Positions 1 to 9,600 of a DNA stretch of 64,000 bases are shown in pieces. Source of the stretch: Enoplolaimus lenunculus (taxonomy: Eukaryota; Nematoda; Enoplea; Enoplida; Thoracostomopsidae); the NCBI GenBank assembly GCA_030248215.1, contig JASANG010000058.1, positions 100,229-164,228 of the forward strand. The letters are read 5' to 3'. Position numbers and translations under genes: made by a program. The notes beneath the pieces were generated by a model, which was not told the DNA's origin, did no database searches, and saw nothing but the letters and a program-made list of their open reading frames with translations. Positions within the stretch are counted from its first letter, which is position 1, and each line of letters opens with the position of its first letter.

Positions 1-144
1 TTCGACGTGTGAAATTTACTATCTGACGGAACACTGTTAAATCAAATTATCATTTAAATTGAAAAAGTTATGAAAAATTACGATAACAAGATAATGCAAA
101 CATTTTTAATATATGTAATTACATAATACCATGTACCAACTCAC

Positions 145-1720
145 CAGACTGCAAACCTGGTGGAACATCATTCCTGACATATTGCTTCAGTGTCAAGGCA
201 CCTAACAAGAATCCACATACTGGTCCAAAAGCCGAGGCAACATACATGAATGCTAAAAATACACCACTTTTATACTGTCAATGTCAATTCAATTCAAATA
301 ACTTATATGGTTGTGTAATAAGGAGATCCGTTTTCAATTTTACTAAATCGGCCGCGTACGGCCCCGCGGCAACCTTAGCAATAGGGCTGGGAATCTCAAT
401 GCCAGTCTCAGTCTTAAGTCTCGAAAATTCTTGAGACTCGCGTAATCTCAGTCCAAGTCTCAATCTCAGTTTCAACTTTAGAAAAGTCGCAGGTTTATGA
501 AACAAACTGAGACTCTGGTATTGATGACAGCCAGGAGTGCACCCACCCCATGCATGAAGGATAAAAATCTCCCGTAAACACTACGAATTAACTATAATTA
601 CAGGCGTTAAACACCTACCCAAGTACACAGAAGAATCTTCTCGCGACACATGATCATCGATGTACGCTGTGCCTAGTGTAAACATAGGGGAACCTCCAAC
701 ACCAAGCAGCACCTGTGCGAATATAAAGAAATAAATGAGATCACCCGTATGCGTTGCCCGATTACCAGACACGGTACTCGCGCGACACTTCGAAGCCGAA
801 ATACCGTGATTGTCACGCACTGTTGCACCACACAAACTCAAAGCAATTTTAGATTCATAAGGTTGCATCGTTTGGTTGATATAGGTATTATCACTAGCCA
901 AAGATGACTTGGAAATCACATCATCATGATGATGAAACATCCAAGCTGATGGGTCAACACTGTACGGCGTTGCTACAAAATGTGGCAGCGAAAACATAAA
1001 ACTTCCGGTGGCAAGCACAAACGTAGCGCAACCAATCCAACGCGGAATGTGCCGTTGTGAACCTAAATAGCTAACAAATAATACTGACAGCAAGCTGCCG
1101 AACTCGTAGCTGCTGATTACAAAACCAGCAATGCTGCTTTGAATTTCGAATCTTTTTTCGATCGTTGTAATCACCGATGTCATATAACCGGTTGCGAGGC
1201 ATCCATGAACGCCAATCAAAATCGACATCGCACTGACGAACATTTTAATACCGGCGCGTTGCATCTTTTGTTGCACGCTTCGAATCAAACTATTGTTCGA
1301 CGATATATTGACACACCGTGTTCGAAGTTCGGTCATTTGAGCGATAAAATTGGTTTTCCGTTGACCATTGCTTGCAGCAGACACCGTTATAATTTTGTCT
1401 GTTCCGTTTTCAAATCGTACAACAGGAATGCGGTGCTCAGGCACCGATTCAAGCTCTTGAGATGAAGCCATCGAATTCGATGCACAATATGGCATCTTGA
1501 TTTGCGGATTTATTTTTTCCGGTGATAGTGACGATTGAAGTGTAGGAGATGGTGCATCGATATCTTCCTTTGCGTCTGAGTTTTTAACAGATGCTCTGTT
1601 GTTGAAAGACAAGTAGTTACGCTTCAGTCTACATTCTGACTTTTCGGACAAACGTCCAAAATTGGCAGAGTCCAGAGATTCTTCGCGAATTAAAACAGTT
1701 TTATCCTTCGCCGAACACAT
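145..1720 (-). CDS. Organic anion transporter (OATP/SLCO family), 5' exons, partial
   Basis: This is the N-terminal part of a 12-span OATP/SLCO transporter, a plasma-membrane carrier of amphipathic organic anions. Two exons are visible, 1720-619 and 252-145. They join in phase 1 across donor GTAGGT and an acceptor TTTTTAG, and the second exon ends at a GTGAGT donor. I start at the ATG at 1720 (MCSAKDK); the frame is open 24 bases further but begins with TTG. About 158 hydrophilic residues, probably cytoplasmic, precede the first membrane span (near MFVSAMSILIGVHG). Further spans follow at about residues 195-218, 228-248 and 328-352. Family-typical segments are GVGGSPMFTLGTAYIDDHVS and, in the next exon, YVASAFGPVCGFLLGAL. 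The family WxGxWWxG signature would lie beyond the left edge. The family call is secure; the paralogue and substrate are not known. Confidence 0.9.
360..530. repeat. Short repeat rich in GTCTCA/GAGACT words (in OATP intron)
   Basis: The intron between the two transporter exons contains many copies of GTCTCA and its complement in about 150 bases. The pattern resembles the other word-rich short elements of the window, but I could not find clear terminal inverted repeats or a target duplication. Confidence 0.45.
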
Positions 1721-1959
1721 TGTTGTGAGCGTGATTAGTAACAAAAACCACGTGAGATATGCTCATGACAGCTTCAATAAAGTATAGCGAGCTTTAAATC
1801 ACCATATTTTGTATCATCTTTTAATAGTCTAGGCTTTAGGTATGTATATACAATTATTATACTGCACCTCCTGTGTAATGCGTATATCACCAAACTTATA
1901 CCGAAATTGTAATCAGAACTACAAATTTTGTTACTGCGTATTTAAAATTGCGTCCTGGT

Positions 1960-2085
1960 CCGTGTATTTTTGCCGAAAAATTCCAGGTCCGGGTTTTCGC
2001 TTCAATAAATTCCGCGTCCGGGTTTTCATAACAAATTATTCCGGGTCCGGGTATTCCAAAAATACCCGGACAAAATAACCGGAAC
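1960..2085. repeat. Short element rich in TCCGGG words (family E)
   Basis: The segment carries four or more spaced copies of a GGTCCGGGTTTT-like unit separated by AT-rich spacers, ending with an inverted CCCGGAC copy. A second copy of the same family lies at 3290-3425. Open frames on both strands here follow the repeat units and are not credible genes. Confidence 0.6.
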
Positions 2086-2494
2086 AAAATTAGCTTAGTT
2101 ATTTTATTAACATCCCACGCCTACATTCTGAATAGTAACTGTATCGTACCTAAAATAGATTAGTTGCACAACCAACACTAACTGTGTGAAACACTTACTC
2201 ATACATTAGAAACAAAACACACCCAACATGTCTCTTAACACAACTATTGCATGTCGTATGTAAAAGCAAGCTGCAGAAGGAAAAAGTTGGTCAACAGGCT
2301 TTACCTTTGTTGAGTAATTTAACGTAAGCAGATATATTTGGGGTACGATTACGAATGCTCAATTAGGAACGGTTGGAATGGTCGGGATACAGAGACATGA
2401 CATGTCTCATTTTAAGTCAGTAATTTGACATTTACCTTAAGTTTAGTATCTATCGCCTAAGCCAAAGACACAACATTTTCTGTAGGAGGATGGT

Positions 2495-2680
2495 GGAACA
2501 TACTCCGAAAAAAATAAATTTCCACATTTAACTCAATTGGCACAACGGTATCTAAGCGCTATTCCGACTACAGTTCCAAGCGAGCGTTTATTCAGCGCTG
2601 CAGGAATGATATACACAAAGAAACGATCGAAATTGACCAGCGACAAAGCAGAGAATCTTAAAAAATACTTCAAATATTGA
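2495..2680 (+). pseudogene. hAT transposase C-terminal remnant
   Basis: The plus strand encodes the C-terminal dimerisation region of hAT-superfamily transposases: FPHLTQLAQRYL, then TTVPSERLFSAAG, then KRSKLTSDKAENL and a TGA stop at 2678. The VPSERLFSxAG block is diagnostic for the family. An upstream Trp-Trp pair typical of the same region is present at 2491 but in another frame, so the copy is frameshifted, and nothing recognisable lies further upstream. It is a dead DNA-transposon fragment and shows that hAT elements have been active in this genome. Confidence 0.85.
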
Positions 2681-2709
2681 AGATTGTTAGACATTGCTGG
2701 TGTAAGGAC

Positions 2710-3109
2710 TAGGGATGTCTCGATTAATTCGCATGAGCATCGGCAATAATCGGTACTTTTCGAAGTATCCGATATCGGCACTGCAAACAATTGCCGATGT
2801 GTACTTTTTATACATTCCAGTGAGAGGGACTGCTATCAATTTCACTCGTCAAAGGATATCGATGGGCCTAATCAGGGAAACTGTTACTTCTCTTGTGTTT
2901 GTCCTTCAAAGAAAATTAATTAAAGGCACCATTCTATAAAATTATGATCTTTTATAGTTGTTAAGACTTGAGTCCTTTCAGTTGTAATGTATATATCCTA
3001 TCTGCTCTTTAAACATTGTGTATTAAAATTGGAATAGGTATCGACATCGGTATATCTCCAAAATAATCGATATCGGCGCCGGGAAAAAGTTTGGTATCGG
3101 CACATCCTA
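2710..3109. mobile_element. hAT-like MITE, family C (TAGGGATGT ends, CGATA/CCGAT words)
   Basis: The element runs from TAGGGATGTCTCGATT to GGTATCGGCACATCCTA, which are inverted copies of each other. Inside there are many ATCGG/CCGAT words. The flanking 8-mers GTAAGGAC and GCAAGAAT agree at 5 of 8 positions, as expected for an old 8-bp target duplication. It lies 30 bases beyond the hAT transposase remnant. Relatives are at 12468-12874 and 33808-34160. Confidence 0.75.
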
Positions 3110-3289
3110 GCAAGAATAGTGCGTTGTTTTATGATTTACTTGAAATAAATTTTTGAGAATGACATTAGTCACTTCGGATTGCATACTGCCCATTAATATT
3201 TTAAATACTGAGCTGTTAGAAATAGATGGAGACAGAAATTCTTTCCTATCTTTAAGAAACAAGGATCACGTTTAGTTTTTAAGTAATAA

Positions 3290-3425
3290 AAATTCCGGGC
3301 CCGGGTTTGTCGGAAAATAAATCCGAATCCGGGTCCGGATTTGCATTCTTAAATATTCCGGGTCCGGGCTTTTCGTCCAGAAAAATCCGGGTCCGGGTTT
3401 TCTTTCAGAAAATGCGGGTCCGTAC
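3290..3425. repeat. Short element rich in TCCGGG words (family E, second copy)
   Basis: Four GGTCCGGG-like units occur at roughly 40-60 base spacing, as in the copy at 1960-2085. No clear ends are visible. Confidence 0.6.
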
Positions 3426-3669
3426 GTGTCTACTGTTTTTATGTGTGTGCTATGTATTCGGGCATTCCATCGTGCAATACCCCCTTTATTATGAGGAGGT
3501 AGTCCCCATGCCATTGCGGTCCCATTGTGGTCACCATGCAATGTTGCACGGTCTTACGGGCAATGTATCTAAGAGTTATGTTAGTGCGAAGTAGTTGAAA
3601 CAATTGATAACGGCTGTATTCGAACCAGCGACCATCATGGTTTTCCCCTTTATTTTGTCTGAAACATTT

Positions 3670-3740
3670 GGCCACGCAGGGAATCGAACATCATATCTCT
3701 CGCTAGCGAGTCAAGCGCGTACCCATTGCACTACCCGGCC
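3670..3740 (-). repeat. tRNA-like sequence, probably a SINE head
   Basis: On the minus strand 71 bases begin GGCCGGGTAGTGCAATGG (box A-like) and contain GTTCGATTCCC (box B-like), with matching GGCC ends. The D arm can pair but the anticodon arm does not fold properly, so this is more likely a tRNA-derived SINE head or pseudogene than a working tRNA. Confidence 0.5.
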
Positions 3741-3907
3741 GATATTGATTTTGTTTAACGCTATATGTGCACGTGTATCCCGGCGTGACCATGGTTCGGA
3801 GAAATTTAGGGAAAAACCCAAGTATATTCGTACTTCGAGAAAAGCGGTAATCCCGACCGTGCAGTTCTGACAACCACATGTACCAACATCATGTCGACCG
3901 TACAGTT

Positions 3908-3966
3908 CTGACAGTTAGCGTGCCTGGCTCGTGTGCAAGGAGTCCAAGGTTCGACTCTTTGGCTGG
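3908..3966 (+). repeat. tRNA-like sequence, probably a SINE head
   Basis: TTAGCGTGCCTGG resembles box A and GGTTCGACTC resembles box B, at tRNA spacing, with a pairing CCAAG/CTTTGG T arm. No acceptor stem can be closed, so I read it as a tRNA-derived SINE or a decayed tRNA copy. Confidence 0.45.
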
Positions 3967-4716
3967 CAAAAAACCTTCAACAAAACTTCCAGATTTCTGT
4001 CTAACGTATAGAAGCTGGTAAGTATCATGCACATCAATATATGACAAGTAACAGAATTAAGTAGTACGTTGCTCTACACCCAGTTATTATTGTATGCACT
4101 AGCTAAGAATCTAAACCGAGTGACACAGATTGGGTTACCGGAACATATCCATTGAATAAGATAATAATGGACATCGACAAATTATTCAGTCGACTGAGTC
4201 TTTGTGTAAGTGTGCGGCTAAAAGTTCGAAATTTATGTTAAGGTTTTACGCTAAACTTAAAGTAAACTACAATTAATACAGTTCCCAGCTGTTCATCTTT
4301 TCGACTAGCTTTATTTTTAAATGATGTATATAATATGCGCCAACTTTTATATAAACGTTTAGAATAACCGAGAGTTCACGTAGAGATATTTCTAGAGGGG
4401 GATGAAACACTTAGATTGCTTTTGCTTATGTCCAGCTGGCAAAATTACTTACTTGAACATGAATGTGGTTGTCTGAGTAACCACTAAATTCGGAAGTTAA
4501 TATTAACTAGTCTGCGAGCTTTGCGCAATGCGCAAAAGCACCGAAAGCACAAAAAGTTTCCTGCAAATTTTCCTTTCATAGGACAATCACGTGTATTTCC
4601 TAAAAATATATTGTAAACAAAGTAATGCTGGAAAGTTGCCCAAAATACGTATGTGGGGCGTTCCAGCTTTAATATATAGATTGTGATAAGAATCTTCAGG
4701 CAATCATATGCATCTC

Positions 4717-5290
4717 AGGCAGAATGCAACCGTAATTCCGGTTCTGGTACGTGTAAGTGGCACAACCATATAAATTTCTATAAAATTGGCTAAAATCGGT
4801 GGTTTTGGTATTTCGTCCCTAATTACCCTTATACCAGGCACCCCTGGGCCTCCTAAGTCTCTTTTCCCTAGTGCGGTATCAAATGGAGCTTTTATATTAA
4901 TATATTTTGTAAAACTGATTTGTTTCCGCCTAAATGCTTTAGCCAGTTTTACCATGGTGCAAAATTGTATTTCAGGTTTTGTCAGGTATTTGTTAAATTG
5001 TAAATTGTTATTCACCGGAGCTGTTGGTGTGTTATAGGAGGTGTTTCTTAAAGTTGTATCAAGGCGTTGAGGCTCCCACAAGCAGCATTGTATTACGTAC
5101 GCGCACCGAATACCTTGCAAATCGAACTGTACGGAAATGTGGTATTTTTCATTATCTGGTTCCGGTATTAAATCGGATATTTTTTCACTGGTATTTTCGG
5201 TATTGAATATTTTCTATCATGTTTCCCAGCTACTGCATTTGTTCCAGGATTTTGGTATTCTAAATGGTGTTTTTACAATAGTATCTTAAT
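4717..5290 (+). mobile_element. Family A element interrupted by unrelated sequence
   Basis: The left part begins CAGAATGCAACCG followed by ATTCCGGTTCTGG, matching the ends of the family A MITEs. The part at 5140-5290 is homologous to 9540-9690 (TACTGCATTTGTTCCAGGAT and following bases). About 370 bases between them do not match that copy and hold a long minus-strand open frame (5120-4704) with no recognisable similarity, so they look like an insertion or a longer internal region. Confidence 0.5.
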
Positions 5291-5579
5291 TTTCAATGAT
5301 ATTCGAATGCACAGAGAAAAACAAAATGCCTCATAAGTGTATAACTCCCCGGTTAGGACAAACACTTCAACCGTTTCTAAGATTTCATTCAAACAAACTA
5401 TATTCCCATTAACAGCGATAAAATAGCTTTAAAAATAAATATTTCGGTAACAAGTTTTTTCTTTAAGGTTTGAGTAGCTTTTCAGTACGTCTCCGAAATT
5501 GAAATAATTTTTATCACCGAATTACTGTTTTACTTTTCAAAAAACTTTTGGCTCGTCATCAAGTTTTGCGAAAACACAT

Positions 5580-6060
5580 CAGAAACAGGTTATTGAGCGA
5601 AGCGAAACTCAGAGCGAAGCTCGGAGTTTCGCGAAGCGTTTTATGTTTGGTACTTGGGGGTCGAAAGGTGGATGTCCGTCCGTCCGTCTGTCCGTCCAAC
5701 AATAATCTCAGGAACGGCTGAACCGATTTTTCTAAACTTTTTTGTTTGAAAGCCAATTATCCTGTGGTGTCGACCTCGCATTGGGGTTTTAACATTTTAA
5801 GCCGTTTATTAGTTACAGGCAAATTTGCAGAATTAACTAAGCATAAATTTGGACTTTCCGCAATATTTCACTAATTATTACAGTTAGAAGCAATCTAATT
5901 TTAGCATTAAAGGGTTTTTGGGTGTGAGTAATCTGCGTAGACTGTTTACAAACCTCCAAAACCGATAATTGAGCAGTTAGCTAATACATAACTTACATAT
6001 TAGCATGTTTATAAGCCTAAATTAGGACTTTTTACAATATTTCACTTAAACGTAGTCCCA
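5580..6060 (+). repeat. Interspersed repeat with GTCCGTCCGTCTGTCC core (family P)
   Basis: A hairpin-forming GCGAAGCTCGGAG start is followed by TACTTGGGGGTCG, a GTCCGTCC run, GGAACGGCTGAACCGATTT, and then AT-rich sequence. A clear second copy lies at 35415-35780, and a fragment of the start may be present near 60805. I have seen this core in many invertebrate genomes but cannot assign its class. Confidence 0.6.
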
Positions 6061-6139
6061 CTACGACTGGTTAACAAGATTTAACTAGTTGCAAAAACGC
6101 TATTTTGAAATAACAATTTGACACAACCGTAACAATTTC

Positions 6140-6615
6140 GGTTCCTACATCTTTAAGCGCACGAGCAGAAACAGGTATTCAATTTATGCAGGAATTTCCG
6201 GCCGGAACAGGAATTCCTGATGAACCCTACCCTGATATATACATGCATACATATAATATCAGGGTTCAATCGGAATTCCTGTTCCGGCCGGATTCCTGTT
6301 CCGGCCGGAATTCCTGCAAAAATTCAGTTCCTGTTCAAGTTCGTGTTCCTGCATTCAAAGATGCAGGAACCGGAATTTTGACTACTGAAACCTTTTTTGA
6401 ACTAGTTCAATTTTGTTAATAAACTCTCTGACGTGTGTTCGCAAAATTTGATCATGCAATAACTGAAAATTCGCGTAAGCAATTTTTTGGCAAATTTTTA
6501 GAATGTCCAACAGTAATTCAGTGTCGAAAATTATTTAAAATTCCGGTTTCTGTTACTGTTCCGGTTTCTACAGAGATTAAGTTCCTGTTACGGCTTTAGT
6601 TCCTGTTGGAACCCA
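6140..6615. mobile_element. Two abutting family G elements (TTCCTGTTCC words)
   Basis: Around 6226-6262 one element end (ACCCTG) faces a second start (CAGGGTTC), only 25 bases apart. Both sides are filled with GGAATTCCTG and TTCCTGTTCC words, and the right edge reads AGTTCCTGTTGGAACCCA. The same right end recurs at 30692. The internal sequence at 6470-6545 is homologous to 30545-30620. Confidence 0.55.
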
Positions 6616-6685
6616 TATATATGCGTGTGTCGGTATATTTTATTGTAGGCGTAACGCTAGAAAATTTTTCCCATACTATTTCACT

Positions 6686-9600
6686 ATGCTTAAGTCCGTG
6701 GAGTCTACAACAGACAGCGATTGGATGGTATGTGTTTCAAAGAAATATGGAAAAGTATATTATTTCAACACAAAAACAAAATGCTCGTATTGGGATCCGC
6801 CATCTATGTTTTCTTGTGATTTGGTATATACGCTTAATTTTATGTGCGATTCCATGTTTTATGCATGCCCAATGAAAGAGTTAAGATATATATCTCAGCT
6901 GGGTGCATTAGTTCCGATTCCGGTTGCACAATCAATCGGAATCGGAATTTTCACATTTTAATTTTAGGCCTAATTGTTGTGATATGTTGTATAAAAATTT
7001 TGCATCGTAGTTTAGCTTTACAGAGGCAAAAATGATTGCCTATTTGTTCTTGGGACTTTTTTAAGAATTGTTGCCGGCCAACAGACGCTCTAAATCAATA
7101 TTATACTTGTTAATACTAATTATCAGTATAGTCACAAAATTTGTAGTTCGGATTCCGATTCCGGTATAAATTTGATGTTCCGATTCCGATTCAGGTATAA
7201 TCCAGTTTCGCTTTGCACCCTGCATCTCAGTGTTTTAAGTAAATCACACAGGTACCTTTGTGGAATGTAAATTAGCAGTTTGGTCATTTTTATGTAATAA
7301 ACCTACGTTAGGTAACGTAATTTGTTGCAAAACCGCGTAAGCTAAAGAAGTTTTGATGAGGTACTAGTACATAATGGTTTTTGACCATAAATCACTAAAT
7401 GTTTTATGTAGGCTTGAAATTGAATTGATTTCCAAGGAATGATGCTCTTACTTACATTTAAGGTGCCAAAAGACATCTTGGTACACAGTTCATCGCGAAA
7501 ACGACGTATTACTGCTTCTGCGGTTGAAAAGAATCTTGAGGATTCACCTAAATGTTTACTGAATGCAAGTTTATTTTTTGTTATGTACGTATATACGTGC
7601 TTAATACGTATGCTTAATGAACACTGCCACATAGAGGTGATTGTGAGTGAAATTAAAAAAGTTATATTACTTTTAAGAACAATATCGAGATTCCACATGC
7701 ATGGATGGGCTTTCTCGCTTGACAACCGAGACCGAGACGGACCAACAAAAGTCTCGGTCAGCGATGGGCGGTCTCCGTCTCGGCAAATCACGGGATTTGG
7801 CTGGTCTCGGTCTCACGTTTCTTCGGTCTCTGTGGTTTGCAAACCGAGACCAGAGATGAAATAGCGATAAGCACTCAGAAAAATTTTCTACTGCATCCGC
7901 AACAAAACTTTCAGGAAGGGCTTTGTATTTATGCTTAACTTCGGATTAAAAGTATCACTTCCGACTGCAGATCCAAATGCAGAAAGTTCGAGCAACAAAT
8001 ATCGTCCAATATTTTTAAACCGCAGTGTTCATGTTTTGAACCTTGCGAAATGTAGAACATCCGTACATTGCATTGCATAATTGAATTGAAAGTTTGTTAA
8101 TGGTTGCGCTATACTTTACTGAGCCGGATGCCGGCGCGCGTCGCCGTACGGCGACGTGCGGTAATTTTTGAAAAAAAGTTTTACAGCGCCGCGCGCCGGT
8201 GCTTGGCGGCGTGCGAGTATAGCGCAACCATAACTGGATAAGTTGAAATATTTGACTGAAATTGAAACAGAAATGAACAGCATTTTGATGTTTTCAGAAA
8301 TCGGACTCACGTAATGATTTATCACCAAGCGCGGGCACAACAAAGATCGCAAAAATAATGGCAACGCCTGGAAAACAAAAAAGAACGCATAACTTTACGT
8401 TGAATAGTGTTAAATCTGTCAAAGACTGTTTAAAAGAAAGTATTCAAAACTCAACTGATAGATTTAAAAAAACCACAATGAAACAGATGTCAGCGACTAC
8501 TAGTAACGGCATAGCAGCGGAAACGTCATCGGGAGCTTGTCGGCAAACTCCATTATCTCACAATAAAGTAGTTAATTATGAAACGCCGCGAATAGATGCA
8601 ACTACAGTACCTTCAGATTCAACTAGTGGTATCAAAAATATGACCAAAAGAAAGCGAAAACGCGGGAAAAGAAAACAACGTATCAAAAATAACGACAATG
8701 ATATATGTCGTACTGTTAGCGAAGCTGTAGCTTATGGTGCTAGTTCAGCATTAAAAAGTGTTGATGTTGCAAAAACTTTCATGTCGGAAAAAACGAATGA
8801 CGTCACGGTCCAACAAGACTGTGATTTGAACTCGTCCAAGTTTAGCCGTTTGACAAAATATAATGCTAAGCGTTCGAGTTTTCAGCAGCGCAATTTGCCA
8901 GTGTCGGCTGAATGTAAGTATCCATTACCGGGTACGCATATGCCGTCATCTTTAACAACAGAGAATTTTAACTGTGATGGTCTTAATGCGAACAGTGGTT
9001 TGTTCCCGTCCGCAGCCATCACTGATGTGTCCAACACCTTCGATGCTAATGATGTATTGATGCTTTCTGCTGAAAGTGGTATGTATATATTTCTGTAATA
9101 TTGAGAGGGTTAGGCAGGATTTTTGTTCGAGAGAGTATAATGTTTTTAACTCAAAATTTCAGAAAGTAATTCATAAGCCAGCAAAACTGCATTTTTTATG
9201 TTTTGATGCCAATCTTTACACACTTTTTGTAATGTGGTTTTAATTCAAACTGTTTACATCCTCGATTTTGCAACATCTTTATGAGGTTGGGCAAGATAAC
9301 CTCGAGATATTTGTATGCAAGTATCTAGTGCGGTGCTTGCCTTACGCACCGAGTCTTATTTTATGTACTTAGCATGCGCTAAATTGATATTTTTGTTTCG
9401 GAGTGCATGTTATATATGTTTGTATTATGATTTCCATACTGTGTTGCGTTCGGATTCTGGCTAAATTGTGCCACGGGACATTGTTTTTCTGGTACCGTAT
9501 GGCCCCGGCACCCTCTGGCCCAATACAGGCAGAGTGCAACGGGAATTCCGGTTCCGGTTGGGAAATCCTGTATCTTTCATCATTTATCATACGTTTTCAG

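Larger units (their letters stand above)
1721..6685. other. Intergenic region between the OATP gene and SWT1
   Basis: No host exon is recognisable here. The stretch is occupied by transposon debris listed separately: a hAT transposase remnant, word-rich short elements, tRNA-like SINE heads and a GTCCGTCC-type repeat. The parts 2100-2490, 3110-3285 and 3975-4700 show nothing I can name. Confidence 0.6.

Noticed and set aside
1842-2087. Open frames on both strands
   Set aside because: They follow the TCCGGG repeat units of family E and code for repetitive Pro/Gly peptides without similarity.
3670-3740. Functional tRNA gene
   Set aside because: Boxes A and B are present, but the anticodon arm does not form, so a SINE head or pseudogene is more likely.
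7342-7864. Overlapping frames of about 140-150 codons on both strands
   Set aside because: The two frames overlap antisense, lie in an SWT1 intron and include a family D repeat; neither shows a known motif or consistent splice sites.
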